Source: Shewanella psychrophila
Lineage (GTDB): Bacteria > Pseudomonadota > Gammaproteobacteria > Enterobacterales > Shewanellaceae
Assembly (NCBI RefSeq): GCF_002005305.1
Contig: NZ_CP014782.1
Location: 1,798,001-1,862,000, forward strand
Direction: 5' to 3'
Length of the DNA: 64,000 nt
The translations under genes were made by a program, and so were the position numbers. Positions 19,839-29,196 of this stretch are shown one piece after another (the stretch's first letter is position 1; each line of letters begins with the position of its first letter). The notes under the pieces are model-generated. The model was not told the DNA's origin. It saw only the letters and a list, made by a program, of their open reading frames with translations, and made no database searches.

Positions 19839-20432
19839 TTGTTCACAGACTCAACTCCCTATTTTAGTGTGAAGCATGACTTTACTGCCTATCTTTCTCC
19901 TTGGCCCAAAGAACAGGCTCTGCCCACTGAATATGAATTAAGAGCCATGCTACCTATGGGGTTGCTGCTCATCAACGATGTAAAAAGCCTGGAATCAGAC
20001 TGTTTACTGCAACTTAGGCACTTAGACGATGATGCTAAGACTGTGGTGGATTATCTTAAGCTACAATCTCGTAAGATAGACCTAATTCTACAATACGTGT
20101 TAGAGCGTGAGCAGCATGATGGGGAGCAATACCAAGGCGCCTTTTTTGGCGGCAGTGGCATTCGGATCATTAGCGAGACACCTCTGAATGAGAATGAGCA
20201 GTATAAGATAACTCTACACATTCGAGAGGAGTTGGTCGCCCTATTATGCTTCGTAAAAGTCACAAGCTCAGAGCCCCTAGATACAGATACCAGTCAAGCT
20301 AGCTCCCGATACATCAGCAGTCTTGAGTTTACTCAAATACTGGAGACTGATGTGGAGCAATTGGTCAAAGCCAGCCTAAGTGTGCAACAAAAGCAGCTTA
20401 AATTGCGTAAACAGGCGAAAGCCAGCTCATAA
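19839..20432 (+). CDS. PilZ-domain protein (putative c-di-GMP receptor)
   Basis: 197 residues, resembling the small PilZ proteins found between lolC and mfd in related genomes. The start is a TTG with AAGAGG seven bases upstream. The C-terminal half has beta-rich PilZ-like sequence (GAFFGGSGIRIISETPL), but a clear RxxxR followed by (D/N)xSxxG signature is not evident, so c-di-GMP binding is uncertain. Monocistronic, divergent from lolC. Confidence 0.62.
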   Translation: MFTDSTPYFSVKHDFTAYLSPWPKEQALPTEYELRAMLPMGLLLINDVKSLESDCLLQLRHLDDDAKTVVDYLKLQSRKIDLILQYVLEREQHDGEQYQGAFFGGSGIRIISETPLNENEQYKITLHIREELVALLCFVKVTSSEPLDTDTSQASSRYISSLEFTQILETDVEQLVKASLSVQQKQLKLRKQAKASS

Positions 20433-20445
20433 GTTTTCTCTAGCA

Positions 20446-20463
20446 CTAGAGGCGGTAAGCCTC
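20446..20463. repeat. Short inverted repeat between PilZ gene and mfd
   Basis: AGAGGC-GGTAA-GCCTCT forms a small hairpin without a proper T-tract. It may weakly terminate the PilZ transcript or lie in the mfd leader. Confidence 0.35.
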
Positions 20464-20507
20464 TACAATATCAGGCATCTTTGACGCTACTCTTTTGCCA
20501 CATCTGA

Positions 20508-23500
20508 ATGAAAGCTTTCTCAATATTGACGCCTCCCGCAGTCAAAAGTGCATCAAAAGCGCAAACACTATACACATTAGGCGGTGCCTCTCAAGCCATC
20601 GCCTTAGCGAACCTGGTTCAAAACCATGCCGGTATCACAGTTGCTGTGACTCACGACACACCCACAGCCCTGTTACTGGAATCCGAACTGGATTATCTGC
20701 TCAAAGGAACCACTTTTCCGGTGTGGCTTTTCCCGGACAGAGAAACCTTGCCCTATGACAGTTTCTCCCCCCACCAAGATCTGGTATCCCAAAGGTTAGA
20801 GACCTTATCACGGTTACCCAATGCCAAGCAGGGACTGGTTATCGTTCCCTTGAGCACCTTGATGGTGCGCTTACCTCCTAAGTCATTCTTAGCTGGCAAT
20901 GTGCTTATACTGAAAAAAGGCGATAACTATTGTCTTCAGGATGTAAAACAACAACTGGTAAACACAGGCTATCATCTGGTCGAGCAAGTATATGAACATG
21001 GCGAGTTTGCTGTCAGAGGCTCGATAATCGATCTATTCCCAATGGGCTCAGAGCAACCTTTCCGTATCGAGTTATTTGATGATGAAGTCGAGTCCATCAG
21101 ACACTTCGACCCAGAGAGCCAGAGATCAAGTGGGGAAATTGACTCCATACGCTTACTACCAGCGAAAGAGTTCCCAACCGATGATCAGGCAATTGAAGGC
21201 TTTAGGCAGAGATATCGTCGACGCTTCGAACGTTTGGTTAAAGAACCAGAATCTGTCTATCAGATGGTCAGTCGAAAAATATTCCCTGCTGGGATCGAAA
21301 GCTATTTACCGTTATTTTTCGACGAAACAGCCAGCCTGTTTGATTATCTGCCGGAACATGCTCAACTGGTCAATATAGGTGATCTCGAAGCCGCATCTAA
21401 GGCCCATTTAGGCGAAGTTGAGCTGAGATATGAAGATAGACGGGTTGATCCTTTACGCCCATTATTGGAACCTAAAGAGCTCTATCTACTCACTGAACAG
21501 GTTTTCGCGAATTTTAAGGCTCTACCAAGGAGTCAGCTTAAGATCGGCAAGGCCTCAGATAAGGAGCAACAAGCTAAGCTAGAAAAACTGCCTGATCTGA
21601 CAGCCAATCATAAACTAAAACAGCCACTGAGCCAGCTTCAAGAATATGCAACCAAAGAGACCAGCATACTCTTCAGTGCTGAGTCAGAAGGGCGCCGTGA
21701 AGCCTTACTGGAACTACTCAGTAAGATAGATATCAAGCCAAAACGATTCGGCAGCATAGAGGAGTTTACCGCCTCAAAGACTAAGCTTGGACTCATCGTC
21801 TCCCCCCTCTCTAACGGCTGTATCATAGAAAAGAGCCGAGGTGGAAAATTTAGCCTCGTCTGTGAAACTGAACTATTCGGTCATCGCATATCTCAAAAGC
21901 GTCGCCGAGACAGACAGAAACAAATAAGTAGCGATGCCTTAGTCAAAAACTTAGCCGAGCTAAAAGTCGGCCAACCCATAGTCCACTTAGATCATGGAGT
22001 CGCAAAGTATCAGGGACTGGAAACCTTAGATACCGGTGGCCTTGTCGCCGAATACCTCAAGTTAGAATATGCTGGCGGTGACAAGCTTTATGTCCCAGTG
22101 TCATCGCTTCACCTCATTAGCCGTTACAGTGTGGGGCCCGATGAAGAAGCTAACTTAAACAAACTAGGCAATGAAACATGGGCCAAGGCTAAGAAGAAAG
22201 CGGTAGAAAAAATCCGCGATGTCGCCGTCGAACTACTCGATGTCTACGCACGAAGACAGGCTAGACCAGGCACGGCATGTAAAGTCGATGAGCAAGAGTA
22301 TGCACAATTCGCCAATAGTTTTCCCTTCGAAGAGACCATAGATCAAGAGACCTCTATCAATGCCGTAATGACGGATATGTGCTCTCCCATCTCCATGGAT
22401 AGACTTGTGTGTGGCGATGTCGGCTTCGGTAAGACTGAAGTAGCAATGAGGGCTGCCTTCGTTGCGGTCAACGACGGCAAGCAAGTCGCTATCTTAGTAC
22501 CCACCACCTTACTGGCCCAGCAACACTTCGAGAATTTCAAAGACAGATTTGCCGATTGGCCGGTTAAGATTGAGGTTATTTCTCGCTTCAAGACAGCAAA
22601 AGAACAGAAGCTGATCATGGATGAGCTAAGTAAAGGTAAAGTCGATATCATTATAGGCACCCATAAGCTACTGCATTCAGAGGGTGATTTTGAGAACCTA
22701 GGCTTGTTGGTCATAGATGAGGAACATAGGTTCGGGGTTAGGCAGAAAGAAAAAATTAAGGCTCTGCGGGCTAACGTAGATATCTTGACCTTAACGGCGA
22801 CACCGATCCCCAGAACCTTAAATATGGCCATGTCGGGCATGCGTGATCTGTCGATCATCGCCACTCCACCGGCCAAGCGGCTCGCGGTAAAGACCTTCAT
22901 CAGAGAATACGATCTCAGCACCATACGTGAAGCCTTGCTGCGTGAAATCCTCCGTGGCGGGCAAGTTTATTTTCTACATAATACAGTAGACACCATAGAG
23001 AAGCGCGCCAACGAAATACGTGAGCTTCTACCAGAAGCTCGGGTGGTGACAGCTCACGGCCAGATGCGGGAACGCGATTTAGAAAGAGTGATGTCTGACT
23101 TTTATCATCAAAAGTTCAACGTACTCGTCTGTACCACCATTATCGAGACGGGCATCGATGTGCCCTCGGCTAACACCATAGTCATAGAAAGAGCCGATAA
23201 CTTTGGCTTAGCCCAACTGCACCAACTTAGAGGGCGAGTCGGTCGCTCCCATCATCAGGCTTATGCCTACATGATGACCCCGCACCCAAAAAGCATTACC
23301 TCCGATGCCCGAAAACGTCTTGAAGCCATCGGGGCCTTAGAAGATTTAGGTGCTGGCTTTATGCTGGCGACCCAAGATCTTGAGATCCGCGGTGCCGGCG
23401 AGCTATTAGGCGATGAACAATCGGGCCATATCTCCAAGATAGGATTTACCCTCTATATGGAGATGCTGGAAGATGCAGTTAAATCACTTAAAGAAGGTAA

Positions 23501-23981
23501 AGAACCCTCTCTCAGTCAGATGCTCAGGCGTCAATGTGAGATAGAATTGCGAATTCCAGCCTTACTTCCCGATGATTTTGTCCATGACGTCAATATCCGT
23601 TTATCTCTCTATAAACGCATTGCCAACTGTGATTCAGAAAATGCCATCGATGAGCTAAAAGTTGAACTCATCGATCGATTTGGCATGCTGCCTGACGCCA
23701 CTAAGAATCTGATGCAACTGACATTGTACAAGCATCTAGCCACCAGTCTCGGCATTAAAAAACTTGAAATGCACACTAAGGGGGGCAGTCTGGAATTTAA
23801 TGACGATCACTGTATCGATCCTGGCTTTATTATCGGTTTACTGCAAAGTCAGCCACAAAACTATCGAATGGATGGCCCGAGTAAGTTAAAATTCCTCATT
23901 CCAGCCGAGTCACACAAGGATAGACTGGCACTGGTAAAATTGCTATTAGAGCAATTATCACAACATCGTCTTGGAGAATAA
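20508..23981 (+). CDS. mfd: Transcription-repair coupling factor Mfd
   Basis: Removes RNA polymerase stalled at DNA lesions and recruits UvrA. 1,157 residues, the usual length. In order: a UvrB-homology module, a CarD-like RNA-polymerase-interaction domain (LKVGQPIVHLDHGVAKYQGL about 490), a RecG-like translocase with Walker A GDVGFGKTE about 637 and DEEH box VIDEEHRFG about 735, helicase motif LTATPIPRTL, motif VI region QLRGRVGRS, and a C-terminal TRCF domain that masks the UvrA-binding site. Confidence 0.97.
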   Translation: MKAFSILTPPAVKSASKAQTLYTLGGASQAIALANLVQNHAGITVAVTHDTPTALLLESELDYLLKGTTFPVWLFPDRETLPYDSFSPHQDLVSQRLETLSRLPNAKQGLVIVPLSTLMVRLPPKSFLAGNVLILKKGDNYCLQDVKQQLVNTGYHLVEQVYEHGEFAVRGSIIDLFPMGSEQPFRIELFDDEVESIRHFDPESQRSSGEIDSIRLLPAKEFPTDDQAIEGFRQRYRRRFERLVKEPESVYQMVSRKIFPAGIESYLPLFFDETASLFDYLPEHAQLVNIGDLEAASKAHLGEVELRYEDRRVDPLRPLLEPKELYLLTEQVFANFKALPRSQLKIGKASDKEQQAKLEKLPDLTANHKLKQPLSQLQEYATKETSILFSAESEGRREALLELLSKIDIKPKRFGSIEEFTASKTKLGLIVSPLSNGCIIEKSRGGKFSLVCETELFGHRISQKRRRDRQKQISSDALVKNLAELKVGQPIVHLDHGVAKYQGLETLDTGGLVAEYLKLEYAGGDKLYVPVSSLHLISRYSVGPDEEANLNKLGNETWAKAKKKAVEKIRDVAVELLDVYARRQARPGTACKVDEQEYAQFANSFPFEETIDQETSINAVMTDMCSPISMDRLVCGDVGFGKTEVAMRAAFVAVNDGKQVAILVPTTLLAQQHFENFKDRFADWPVKIEVISRFKTAKEQKLIMDELSKGKVDIIIGTHKLLHSEGDFENLGLLVIDEEHRFGVRQKEKIKALRANVDILTLTATPIPRTLNMAMSGMRDLSIIATPPAKRLAVKTFIREYDLSTIREALLREILRGGQVYFLHNTVDTIEKRANEIRELLPEARVVTAHGQMRERDLERVMSDFYHQKFNVLVCTTIIETGIDVPSANTIVIERADNFGLAQLHQLRGRVGRSHHQAYAYMMTPHPKSITSDARKRLEAIGALEDLGAGFMLATQDLEIRGAGELLGDEQSGHISKIGFTLYMEMLEDAVKSLKEGKEPSLSQMLRRQCEIELRIPALLPDDFVHDVNIRLSLYKRIANCDSENAIDELKVELIDRFGMLPDATKNLMQLTLYKHLATSLGIKKLEMHTKGGSLEFNDDHCIDPGFIIGLLQSQPQNYRMDGPSKLKFLIPAESHKDRLALVKLLLEQLSQHRLGE

Positions 23982-23982
23982 T

Positions 23983-24921
23983 GTGTTCAAACAAACTGTT
24001 TTAATCATTGCAGGCCTACTCTCTCTATCTCAGCAGGCCTACGCCCAGAATGAGCGTTGGTTTGAAGTTGAGGTCTATCTCTTCGAAAGAAATAATGGAC
24101 AACCTCAAGAGCAAGCCCAAGGGCAGGTTTCTTTTCAAAATCCAAAGAAGATGGTCGATCTGATTTCGCCACTGTTTAGCACCAATATTACGGGTGCCAG
24201 CCTTGGCCTGGATGGCTGTTCTGCCCATGATTGGGCCACCAAAGCCGATGAGTGTAATCAACAAGTTAGTTCAGCCCAGGTGAACCACCCTTCTCAGATC
24301 CCTTGGAGCATCGCGGCGTCATCGAATCAATATGGCGTACCGGGTGGCTCTCCTGTACTGTTATCCGCAGCTCAGAATCAATTCAAAAGCATCATCAGCA
24401 AACTGTCCAGAGAAAGAGGCAATAAGAGCCTTCTGCATATGACCTGGCAGCAAGCGATGCAACCCAGACGCAGAGCCACCCCCATGAAAATCTTCTCAGG
24501 GAAAGACTACTCTTCACGTTTTGAGCTTAATGGTCAATCGACTCTCAGCCAAGCGAGTAAATCAAATGTTCCTCAGTTTGACTTTCTAGGAGGCAGTTTT
24601 GGCGTCGTTGAACATAAGCCTGTCTGGAAGCTCGATGGTACAATTAACATCTATCTGGATCATTACCTCTATGTTGAAACTGCATTAAATTTAAGAGAGG
24701 AAGGCACTAAAACTTTTGACGTGATGCGGGATAGTGCTCAATTCAATCCCAGTGCAGCCAATCTGTCTTCACCTTTCTTGTATGCCTACCCAATGAAGCA
24801 AAACAGACGAGTTCGAAGTGATGAGATCCATTACTTCGATCATCCACGAATGGGAATGATTCTTCAGATAAGAAAGATGCAGCAACCCATAGACAGACTT
24901 AATGGCAACACATCAGAATAA
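23983..24921 (+). CDS. CsiV-like exported protein
   Basis: 312 residues from a GTG at 23983, chosen because GGAG lies 6 bases upstream; a TTG at 23971 would add residues before an otherwise good signal peptide (FKQTVLIIAGLLSLSQQAYA). The mature start QNERWFEVEVYLFER matches the CsiV family of periplasmic proteins annotated as peptidoglycan-binding. It begins one base after the mfd stop, so mfd and this gene form an operon, as in other Shewanella-type genomes. Function not established. Confidence 0.7.
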   Translation: MFKQTVLIIAGLLSLSQQAYAQNERWFEVEVYLFERNNGQPQEQAQGQVSFQNPKKMVDLISPLFSTNITGASLGLDGCSAHDWATKADECNQQVSSAQVNHPSQIPWSIAASSNQYGVPGGSPVLLSAAQNQFKSIISKLSRERGNKSLLHMTWQQAMQPRRRATPMKIFSGKDYSSRFELNGQSTLSQASKSNVPQFDFLGGSFGVVEHKPVWKLDGTINIYLDHYLYVETALNLREEGTKTFDVMRDSAQFNPSAANLSSPFLYAYPMKQNRRVRSDEIHYFDHPRMGMILQIRKMQQPIDRLNGNTSE

Positions 24922-24961
24922 TACTTATTGATATAAGATTTTGAAAAATATAAATATTAAA

Positions 24962-24995
24962 GAGATCCTAAGCCCTTTGGCTTCGGGTCTTTTTA
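24962..24995. terminator. Intrinsic terminator between convergent csiV-like gene and acyP
   Basis: AAGCC-CTTT-GGCTT core extended by partly paired AGATCC/GGGTCT, followed by TTTTT on the plus strand. Confidence 0.7.
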
Positions 24996-25009
24996 TGATA
25001 ACTTTCTAA

Positions 25010-25285
25010 TTAAGACTGAACAATCGAGAAATCTAAATAGATCTCATCAGCTTCATCTTCTTCGACAAATACTTCAGAAACATGGGATTGAGGCGAGCCG
25101 ATTTGGCACCAATCGATCAGATTATCCACCGCAGGAAAGGCTCCCTGAGCTAAGATAGTAACGCTACCATCATCGTCATTTGAGACGTAGCCGGTTAAGC
25201 CTAAGGCTTTGGCTTTCGATAAAGCATAACGCCTATAACAAACACCTTGTACCTTTCCTTGAACGCTTATCTTGACTCTTTTCAT
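25010..25285 (-). CDS. acyP: Acylphosphatase
   Basis: Hydrolyses carboxyl-phosphate bonds of acylphosphates. 91 residues with both family signatures: VQGKVQGVCYRR (phosphate-binding Arg) and GYVSNDDDGSV (catalytic Asn). GGGGA seven bases upstream of the ATG supports the start. Monocistronic; a U-tract hairpin upstream separates it from whatever is transcribed from about 25.5 kb. Confidence 0.93.
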   Translation of the reverse strand: MKRVKISVQGKVQGVCYRRYALSKAKALGLTGYVSNDDDGSVTILAQGAFPAVDNLIDWCQIGSPQSHVSEVFVEEDEADEIYLDFSIVQS

Positions 25286-25350
25286 GGTGAAATCCCCAAG
25301 TTCCCTCTTTTGAAGATAACGTAAACCCGTCGACTAGGCAAAATACAGAC

Positions 25351-25382
25351 AAAAAAAACAGCTAACTAAAGTTGGCTAGCTG
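25351..25382 (-). terminator. Rho-independent terminator upstream of acyP
   Basis: Hairpin arms 25359-25366 and 25371-25382 with a 3-base bulge, followed on the minus strand by eight T (25358-25351). It ends a transcript that begins upstream of acyP. Confidence 0.65.
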
Positions 25383-25500
25383 CATCGGGCGACATACGCA
25401 AATTGGTGAGTCTGAAACAGACAAATTCTGTAGCGGTATCAAATTGTATCAATTGTTACCACGTCCGACACTTTACACTGACGCAGATAACATTTAAACA
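25351..25500 (-). ncRNA. Candidate CRP-controlled small RNA
   Basis: No credible protein frame lies on the minus strand between the ycfP terminator and acyP. This stretch ends in a hairpin (CAGCTA...TAGCTG with inner GTT/AAC pairing, 25359-25382) followed by eight T on the minus strand, a proper Rho-independent end with nothing coding upstream. A CRP-like site lies 35-50 bases before the proposed 5' end, near a -10-like TGTTATCT. The predicted RNA is about 130-150 nt. It is not one I recognise (Spot 42, CyaR and FnrS were compared from memory). The 5' end is approximate. Confidence 0.45.
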
Positions 25501-25531
25501 AAAACCAGATTTTTCATCTAACTTTCACATT

Positions 25532-25553
25532 ACATGTGATCGAGATCACCTGT
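25532..25553. promoter_or_regulatory. CRP-type binding site
   Basis: Core TGTGATCGAGATCACC at 25535-25550 differs from the ideal TGTGATCTAGATCACA at two positions. Placed to activate minus-strand transcription starting around 25480-25500. No plus-strand gene lies downstream. Confidence 0.65.
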
Positions 25554-25647
25554 ATTAAAGAATAAAGCAGTATCTTATACTGATGTACCAGTTAGCTAAT
25601 GTCAGTGTGAAACCAATATCTTTAATAGCTGACTCGATGCCAATCAT

Positions 25648-25670
25648 AAAAAAGCCGCTCGAAAGCGGCT
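25648..25670 (-). terminator. Terminator after ycfP
   Basis: AGCCGCT-CGAA-AGCGGCT stem followed on the minus strand by six T, 30 bases downstream of the ycfP stop. Confidence 0.85.
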
Positions 25671-25699
25671 GATAGCGTTAAAACAAAGCGGAATAACAA

Positions 25700-26239
25700 C
25701 TAATCTAGCTTGAAGTCAGCAATTTCTGATAAATGGCTCGCCAGTACCGGGAATTTATGAGGCTGGTCTTCATCCCAAATGACTTGATAATAATCACTCA
25801 GAGCATCAAAAGCCTGAGCATTATTATTCACATCATCTGAACGAGACAAAATGACCAAAGCTTTAGCTTCATTTTTAGATCTGAAACTAGCAACACATTT
25901 ACTGGCTATATCGGCATATTCTTCAGGTCTATCTATCTTGCCAACCATGTTGCTCTCGGGTGACAGATTAGGGTTAATTAGCACTGATTTCAGTCCATTT
26001 AAAAATCCGATACGCTCGGCCCAAAATGCACCTAACCCCACTCCCAAAATTAAGGGTGCAGGATCATCTGACTCTTGTAATTGACGACTCACTTCGTTTA
26101 GCAGCTGCTGAAGATCGTGTTTGGGATACTGAGTGCTATAGCTCACTAGGCGCACATCCTTATCGATAAATTGCAATTGACGCATCTTTTCATGATTACC
26201 GGGACTCGTCGCATCAAAGCCATGTAAGTAGAGAATCAT
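25700..26239 (-). CDS. ycfP: YcfP-family alpha/beta-fold esterase-like protein
   Basis: 179 residues, UPF0227. It begins MILYLHGFDATSPGN, an oxyanion-hole-like HGF strand. The expected GxSxG nucleophile elbow reads GVGLGAF, so the Ser is replaced by Gly. The family also contains such forms, and catalytic activity is doubtful. It follows nagZ by 95 bases on the same strand, the usual nagZ-ycfP pairing in peptidoglycan recycling loci. Role unknown. Confidence 0.85.
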   Translation of the reverse strand: MILYLHGFDATSPGNHEKMRQLQFIDKDVRLVSYSTQYPKHDLQQLLNEVSRQLQESDDPAPLILGVGLGAFWAERIGFLNGLKSVLINPNLSPESNMVGKIDRPEEYADIASKCVASFRSKNEAKALVILSRSDDVNNNAQAFDALSDYYQVIWDEDQPHKFPVLASHLSEIADFKLD

Positions 26240-26334
26240 TTTGCTACCTTTAATAATATCGAATATTCACCTTAGCTAACTTAACAAGTCAATAAGTTGA
26301 GCTATATCAAATTCCCCGGTAAATATGAGCAGCT

Positions 26335-27345
26335 TTACTGATTAAATGTTCCAGCCAAGGCCTTAGCCTTTTTCCAGCGCTCTTCTTGCTGTAATCCTTG
26401 GGCAACTAAGCCAACATCAGGTTTTAAAAGCGTAGCCGCTCTATGTGGCTCACCGCTAGGCCAATCGAATTCATTGAGCACTTCTGTTGCCCCGGCAGCA
26501 TCGTTACACACCAAGATCATATTACAACCGGCATCTAATGCCGCTTTTGCTCTCTGCTTATAGCCTCCCACAACACCCGCCCCTTTCATGCCAAGATCAT
26601 CAGAGAAGATAACCCCTTGGAAATTCAGTTCGCTTCGCAGTACTTGCTTAAGCCAGTAAGAAGAAAAACCCGCAGGATTGGGATCGACTTTCGAGTAGAT
26701 AACATGGGCTGGCATAACGCCTTGAAGCTTCTGCTGCTCGATAAGCGTCTTAAAAGGGATCATATCCAGATTACGGATTTCGGCTTCCGTGCGTTCATCG
26801 ACCGCTTGGGCTAAGTGTGAATCCGTTTCTACACTGCCATGTCCAGGAAAATGCTTACCCACCGCGGCCATGCCCGCTTGATTCATACCTGAAATAAAAC
26901 TCTGAGCTAAACTAATCACAATTTCAGGCTCCGAGCCAAATGCTCGCTTTCCAATGACTTTACTGACTCTGTCTAAATCCAGTACAGGAGCGAAACTAAG
27001 ATCAATATCGCAAGCCAATAACTCAATGGCCATCAGAAAACCTAATTCAACAGACCAAGCTTGTGCCTTTACCATATCGCCACCGGCATGAGACAATAAG
27101 TCGCCCATAGCGGGAATCAGAGTAAAACCGTCCCGAAATCTTTGTACTCGACCCCCTTCTTGATCAACGGCAATGATAAGATCGGATCTCACCTCTCTTA
27201 TAGATTTGATTAACGCGATCAATTGCTCTCTATCGACAAAGTTTCGTGTAAAGAGAATTAACCCTCCTACCATGGGATGCTTGAGCTGTTCTAGCTCGGC
27301 TTCACTAGCTTGGGTCGATAAAAGATCTAACATTAAATAGCTCAC
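26335..27345 (-). CDS. nagZ: Beta-N-acetylhexosaminidase NagZ
   Basis: Cytoplasmic glycoside hydrolase family 3 enzyme that removes N-acetylglucosamine from recycled anhydro-muropeptides. 336 residues, standard length. The hallmark KHFPGHGSVETDSH (acid/base His-Asp loop near 163) and the nucleophile segment VIFSDDLGMKGA are intact, and QEGGRVQRFRDGF is typical of the substrate site. Upstream of ycfP. Confidence 0.96.
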   Translation of the reverse strand: MSYLMLDLLSTQASEAELEQLKHPMVGGLILFTRNFVDREQLIALIKSIREVRSDLIIAVDQEGGRVQRFRDGFTLIPAMGDLLSHAGGDMVKAQAWSVELGFLMAIELLACDIDLSFAPVLDLDRVSKVIGKRAFGSEPEIVISLAQSFISGMNQAGMAAVGKHFPGHGSVETDSHLAQAVDERTEAEIRNLDMIPFKTLIEQQKLQGVMPAHVIYSKVDPNPAGFSSYWLKQVLRSELNFQGVIFSDDLGMKGAGVVGGYKQRAKAALDAGCNMILVCNDAAGATEVLNEFDWPSGEPHRAATLLKPDVGLVAQGLQQEERWKKAKALAGTFNQ

Positions 27346-27696
27346 GCTTACTCCTCAAGGTACTTATCTAACAAGAATTTCTTATCACTATCTATAAGAA
27401 ATAATCCTAATAGACACAGTATAAAATGTTGGTTTCGCTCTTTCTAGGACAGAATTATTGCCTTAGCTAAGCTAATCTGAAACTTGCTATTAAAAAAACT
27501 CATGATAAGTCATTTAAGAAAGTATGGGATACTTTCAGATCATAGTTTTAAACACGCAGAATCGTTTAAACAAGCAAAGAGTAGAATAACATACCAGAGC
27601 TTTAATCCATTGAAACTTGATGAGTCAAATGGATTTTAGACTAATATTAATAGTAGCAACTATTATAAAACAACAATAACAAACAGGGTGTTAAGC
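27346..27696. promoter_or_regulatory. nagZ-sdaA divergent intergenic region
   Basis: About 350 bases without a gene; it must hold divergent promoters. Two inverted repeats are visible on the sdaA side: GAAAGTAT-GGG-ATACTTTC (27518-27536) and AATCCATT/AATGGATT (27604-27635). The sequence is AT-rich, with no recognised riboswitch. The AGGG at 27684-27687 is the sdaA ribosome site. Confidence 0.4.
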
Positions 27697-29073
27697 ATGA
27701 TAAGTGTATTTGATATGTTCAAAATAGGCATTGGACCATCAAGCTCACATACAGTGGGTCCAATGAAAGCGGGTAACATCTTTATCAATGATCTTGATAA
27801 AGCTGGCCTGCTTGAACGTACAGATGAACTACGCTCAGAATTATTTGGCTCCCTGGGTCAAACAGGCAAAGGCCACGGCACAGGTAAAGCCGTTATTTTA
27901 GGATTAATGGGGGAAGCCCCAGATACAGTCAACACTGATAGCATCGATAATATATTAAAGGACGTGAGTCAAAATCAGCAACTGCAGATGGCGAATGGAA
28001 AACACGTTATTTTCAGTCGCGAATCCGGCGTTATTTACCACAGACGTAAAAGTTTGCCTGCTCATGCTAACGCCATGACCTTGTATGCTTACTCGGCTGG
28101 TGAATGTATCTTTGAGAGAACTTATTACTCTGTGGGTGGTGGTTTTATCTTAGATCAAGATGAAATTAAAGCCCAAGATGCATCCCCGGCAGCGCCAATT
28201 AAATCTGCACCTTATGATTTTGACAGCGCGGCTCAATTGCTCGAATCTTGTAACAGCAATGGCTTTAGTATTTCAGCTTTGATGATGGAAAATGAGCTGA
28301 GTATCGCCGAAGAGGCTGATGTCAGAGAGCAACTTTGGCATATCTGGGAAACAATGAAGAATTGTGTCGAACGTGGTTACCAGAAAGAGGGGTTATTACC
28401 CGGCGGACTAAAACTGAGACGTCGAGCTCCGGCCATGCACCGCAGACTAAAGGCCGAAGGTAAAAACAGTGTCGATCCCCTAACCGCTTTGGATTGGGTC
28501 GATCTATTTGCCTTGTCTGTGAATGAGCAAAATGCAGCTGGTGATAGAGTCGTCACAGCCCCCACTAATGGCGCGGCAGGAATTATTCCGGCCGTCTTAT
28601 GTTATTACGACAAGTTTGTACAAGAAGTGGATAACGATATCTGTTGCCGCTACCTGTTAACTGCTGCAGCCATAGGTATTCTCTATAAAAAGAATGCTTC
28701 TATCTCAGGTGCTGAAGTCGGCTGTCAGGGAGAAGTCGGTGTAGCCTGCTCAATGGCCGCAGCCGCGTTAACCGAGATAATGGGCGGCACAGTCGAACAT
28801 GTTGAAAATGCAGCCGAAATAGGCATGGAACATAATCTGGGATTAACTTGCGATCCTGTAGGCGGCCTAGTTCAGGTTCCTTGTATCGAAAGAAATGCCA
28901 TGGGCGCAGTAAAAGCCATTAACGCTTCTCGTATGGCCCTACGCGGAGACGGTAATCACAAGGTATCCCTGGATAAAGTGATCAAGACCATGATGGATAC
29001 AGGTAAAGATATGCGCAGTAAGTATAAGGAAACCGCAAAGGGTGGTTTGGCTGTGAATATCGTTGAGTGCTGA
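27697..29073 (+). CDS. sdaA: L-serine ammonia-lyase SdaA
   Basis: Iron-sulfur L-serine dehydratase converting serine to pyruvate and ammonia. 458 residues as a single chain (beta plus alpha domains). Family motifs: MFKIGIGPSSSHTVGPMKAG at the start, EVGCQGEVGVACSMAAAAL near 350, and LTCDPVGGLVQVPCIERN near 395; the conserved Cys residues are candidate [4Fe-4S] ligands. The ATG at 27697 is chosen over the GTG at 27688 because it gives the family start and suitable spacing from AGGG. Followed by a strong terminator. Confidence 0.95.
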   Translation: MISVFDMFKIGIGPSSSHTVGPMKAGNIFINDLDKAGLLERTDELRSELFGSLGQTGKGHGTGKAVILGLMGEAPDTVNTDSIDNILKDVSQNQQLQMANGKHVIFSRESGVIYHRRKSLPAHANAMTLYAYSAGECIFERTYYSVGGGFILDQDEIKAQDASPAAPIKSAPYDFDSAAQLLESCNSNGFSISALMMENELSIAEEADVREQLWHIWETMKNCVERGYQKEGLLPGGLKLRRRAPAMHRRLKAEGKNSVDPLTALDWVDLFALSVNEQNAAGDRVVTAPTNGAAGIIPAVLCYYDKFVQEVDNDICCRYLLTAAAIGILYKKNASISGAEVGCQGEVGVACSMAAAALTEIMGGTVEHVENAAEIGMEHNLGLTCDPVGGLVQVPCIERNAMGAVKAINASRMALRGDGNHKVSLDKVIKTMMDTGKDMRSKYKETAKGGLAVNIVEC

Positions 29074-29120
29074 TCACTGCATAAGCTAAAACTATACTGA
29101 ATGGCACTTCACTGTCATCA

Positions 29121-29158
29121 GACATAAAAAAACTCGCTTTAGCGAGTTTTTTTATGTC
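29121..29158. terminator. Bidirectional terminator between sdaA and cysB
   Basis: Perfect inverted repeat: ACTCGC-TTTA-GCGAGT core extended through A7/T7 and GACAT/ATGTC, giving a U-tract on both strands. Confidence 0.92.
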
Positions 29159-29196
29159 TTTAACCTATTTATGCTGGCTCAGATATGAACTAGACG

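Noticed and set aside
22343..22924. 193-codon minus-strand ORF
   Set aside because: Lies wholly inside the mfd translocase motifs on the opposite strand; no independent evidence.
25583..25672. A 29-codon plus-strand ORF after the CRP site
   Set aside because: No ribosome site, and it runs through the ycfP terminator hairpin.
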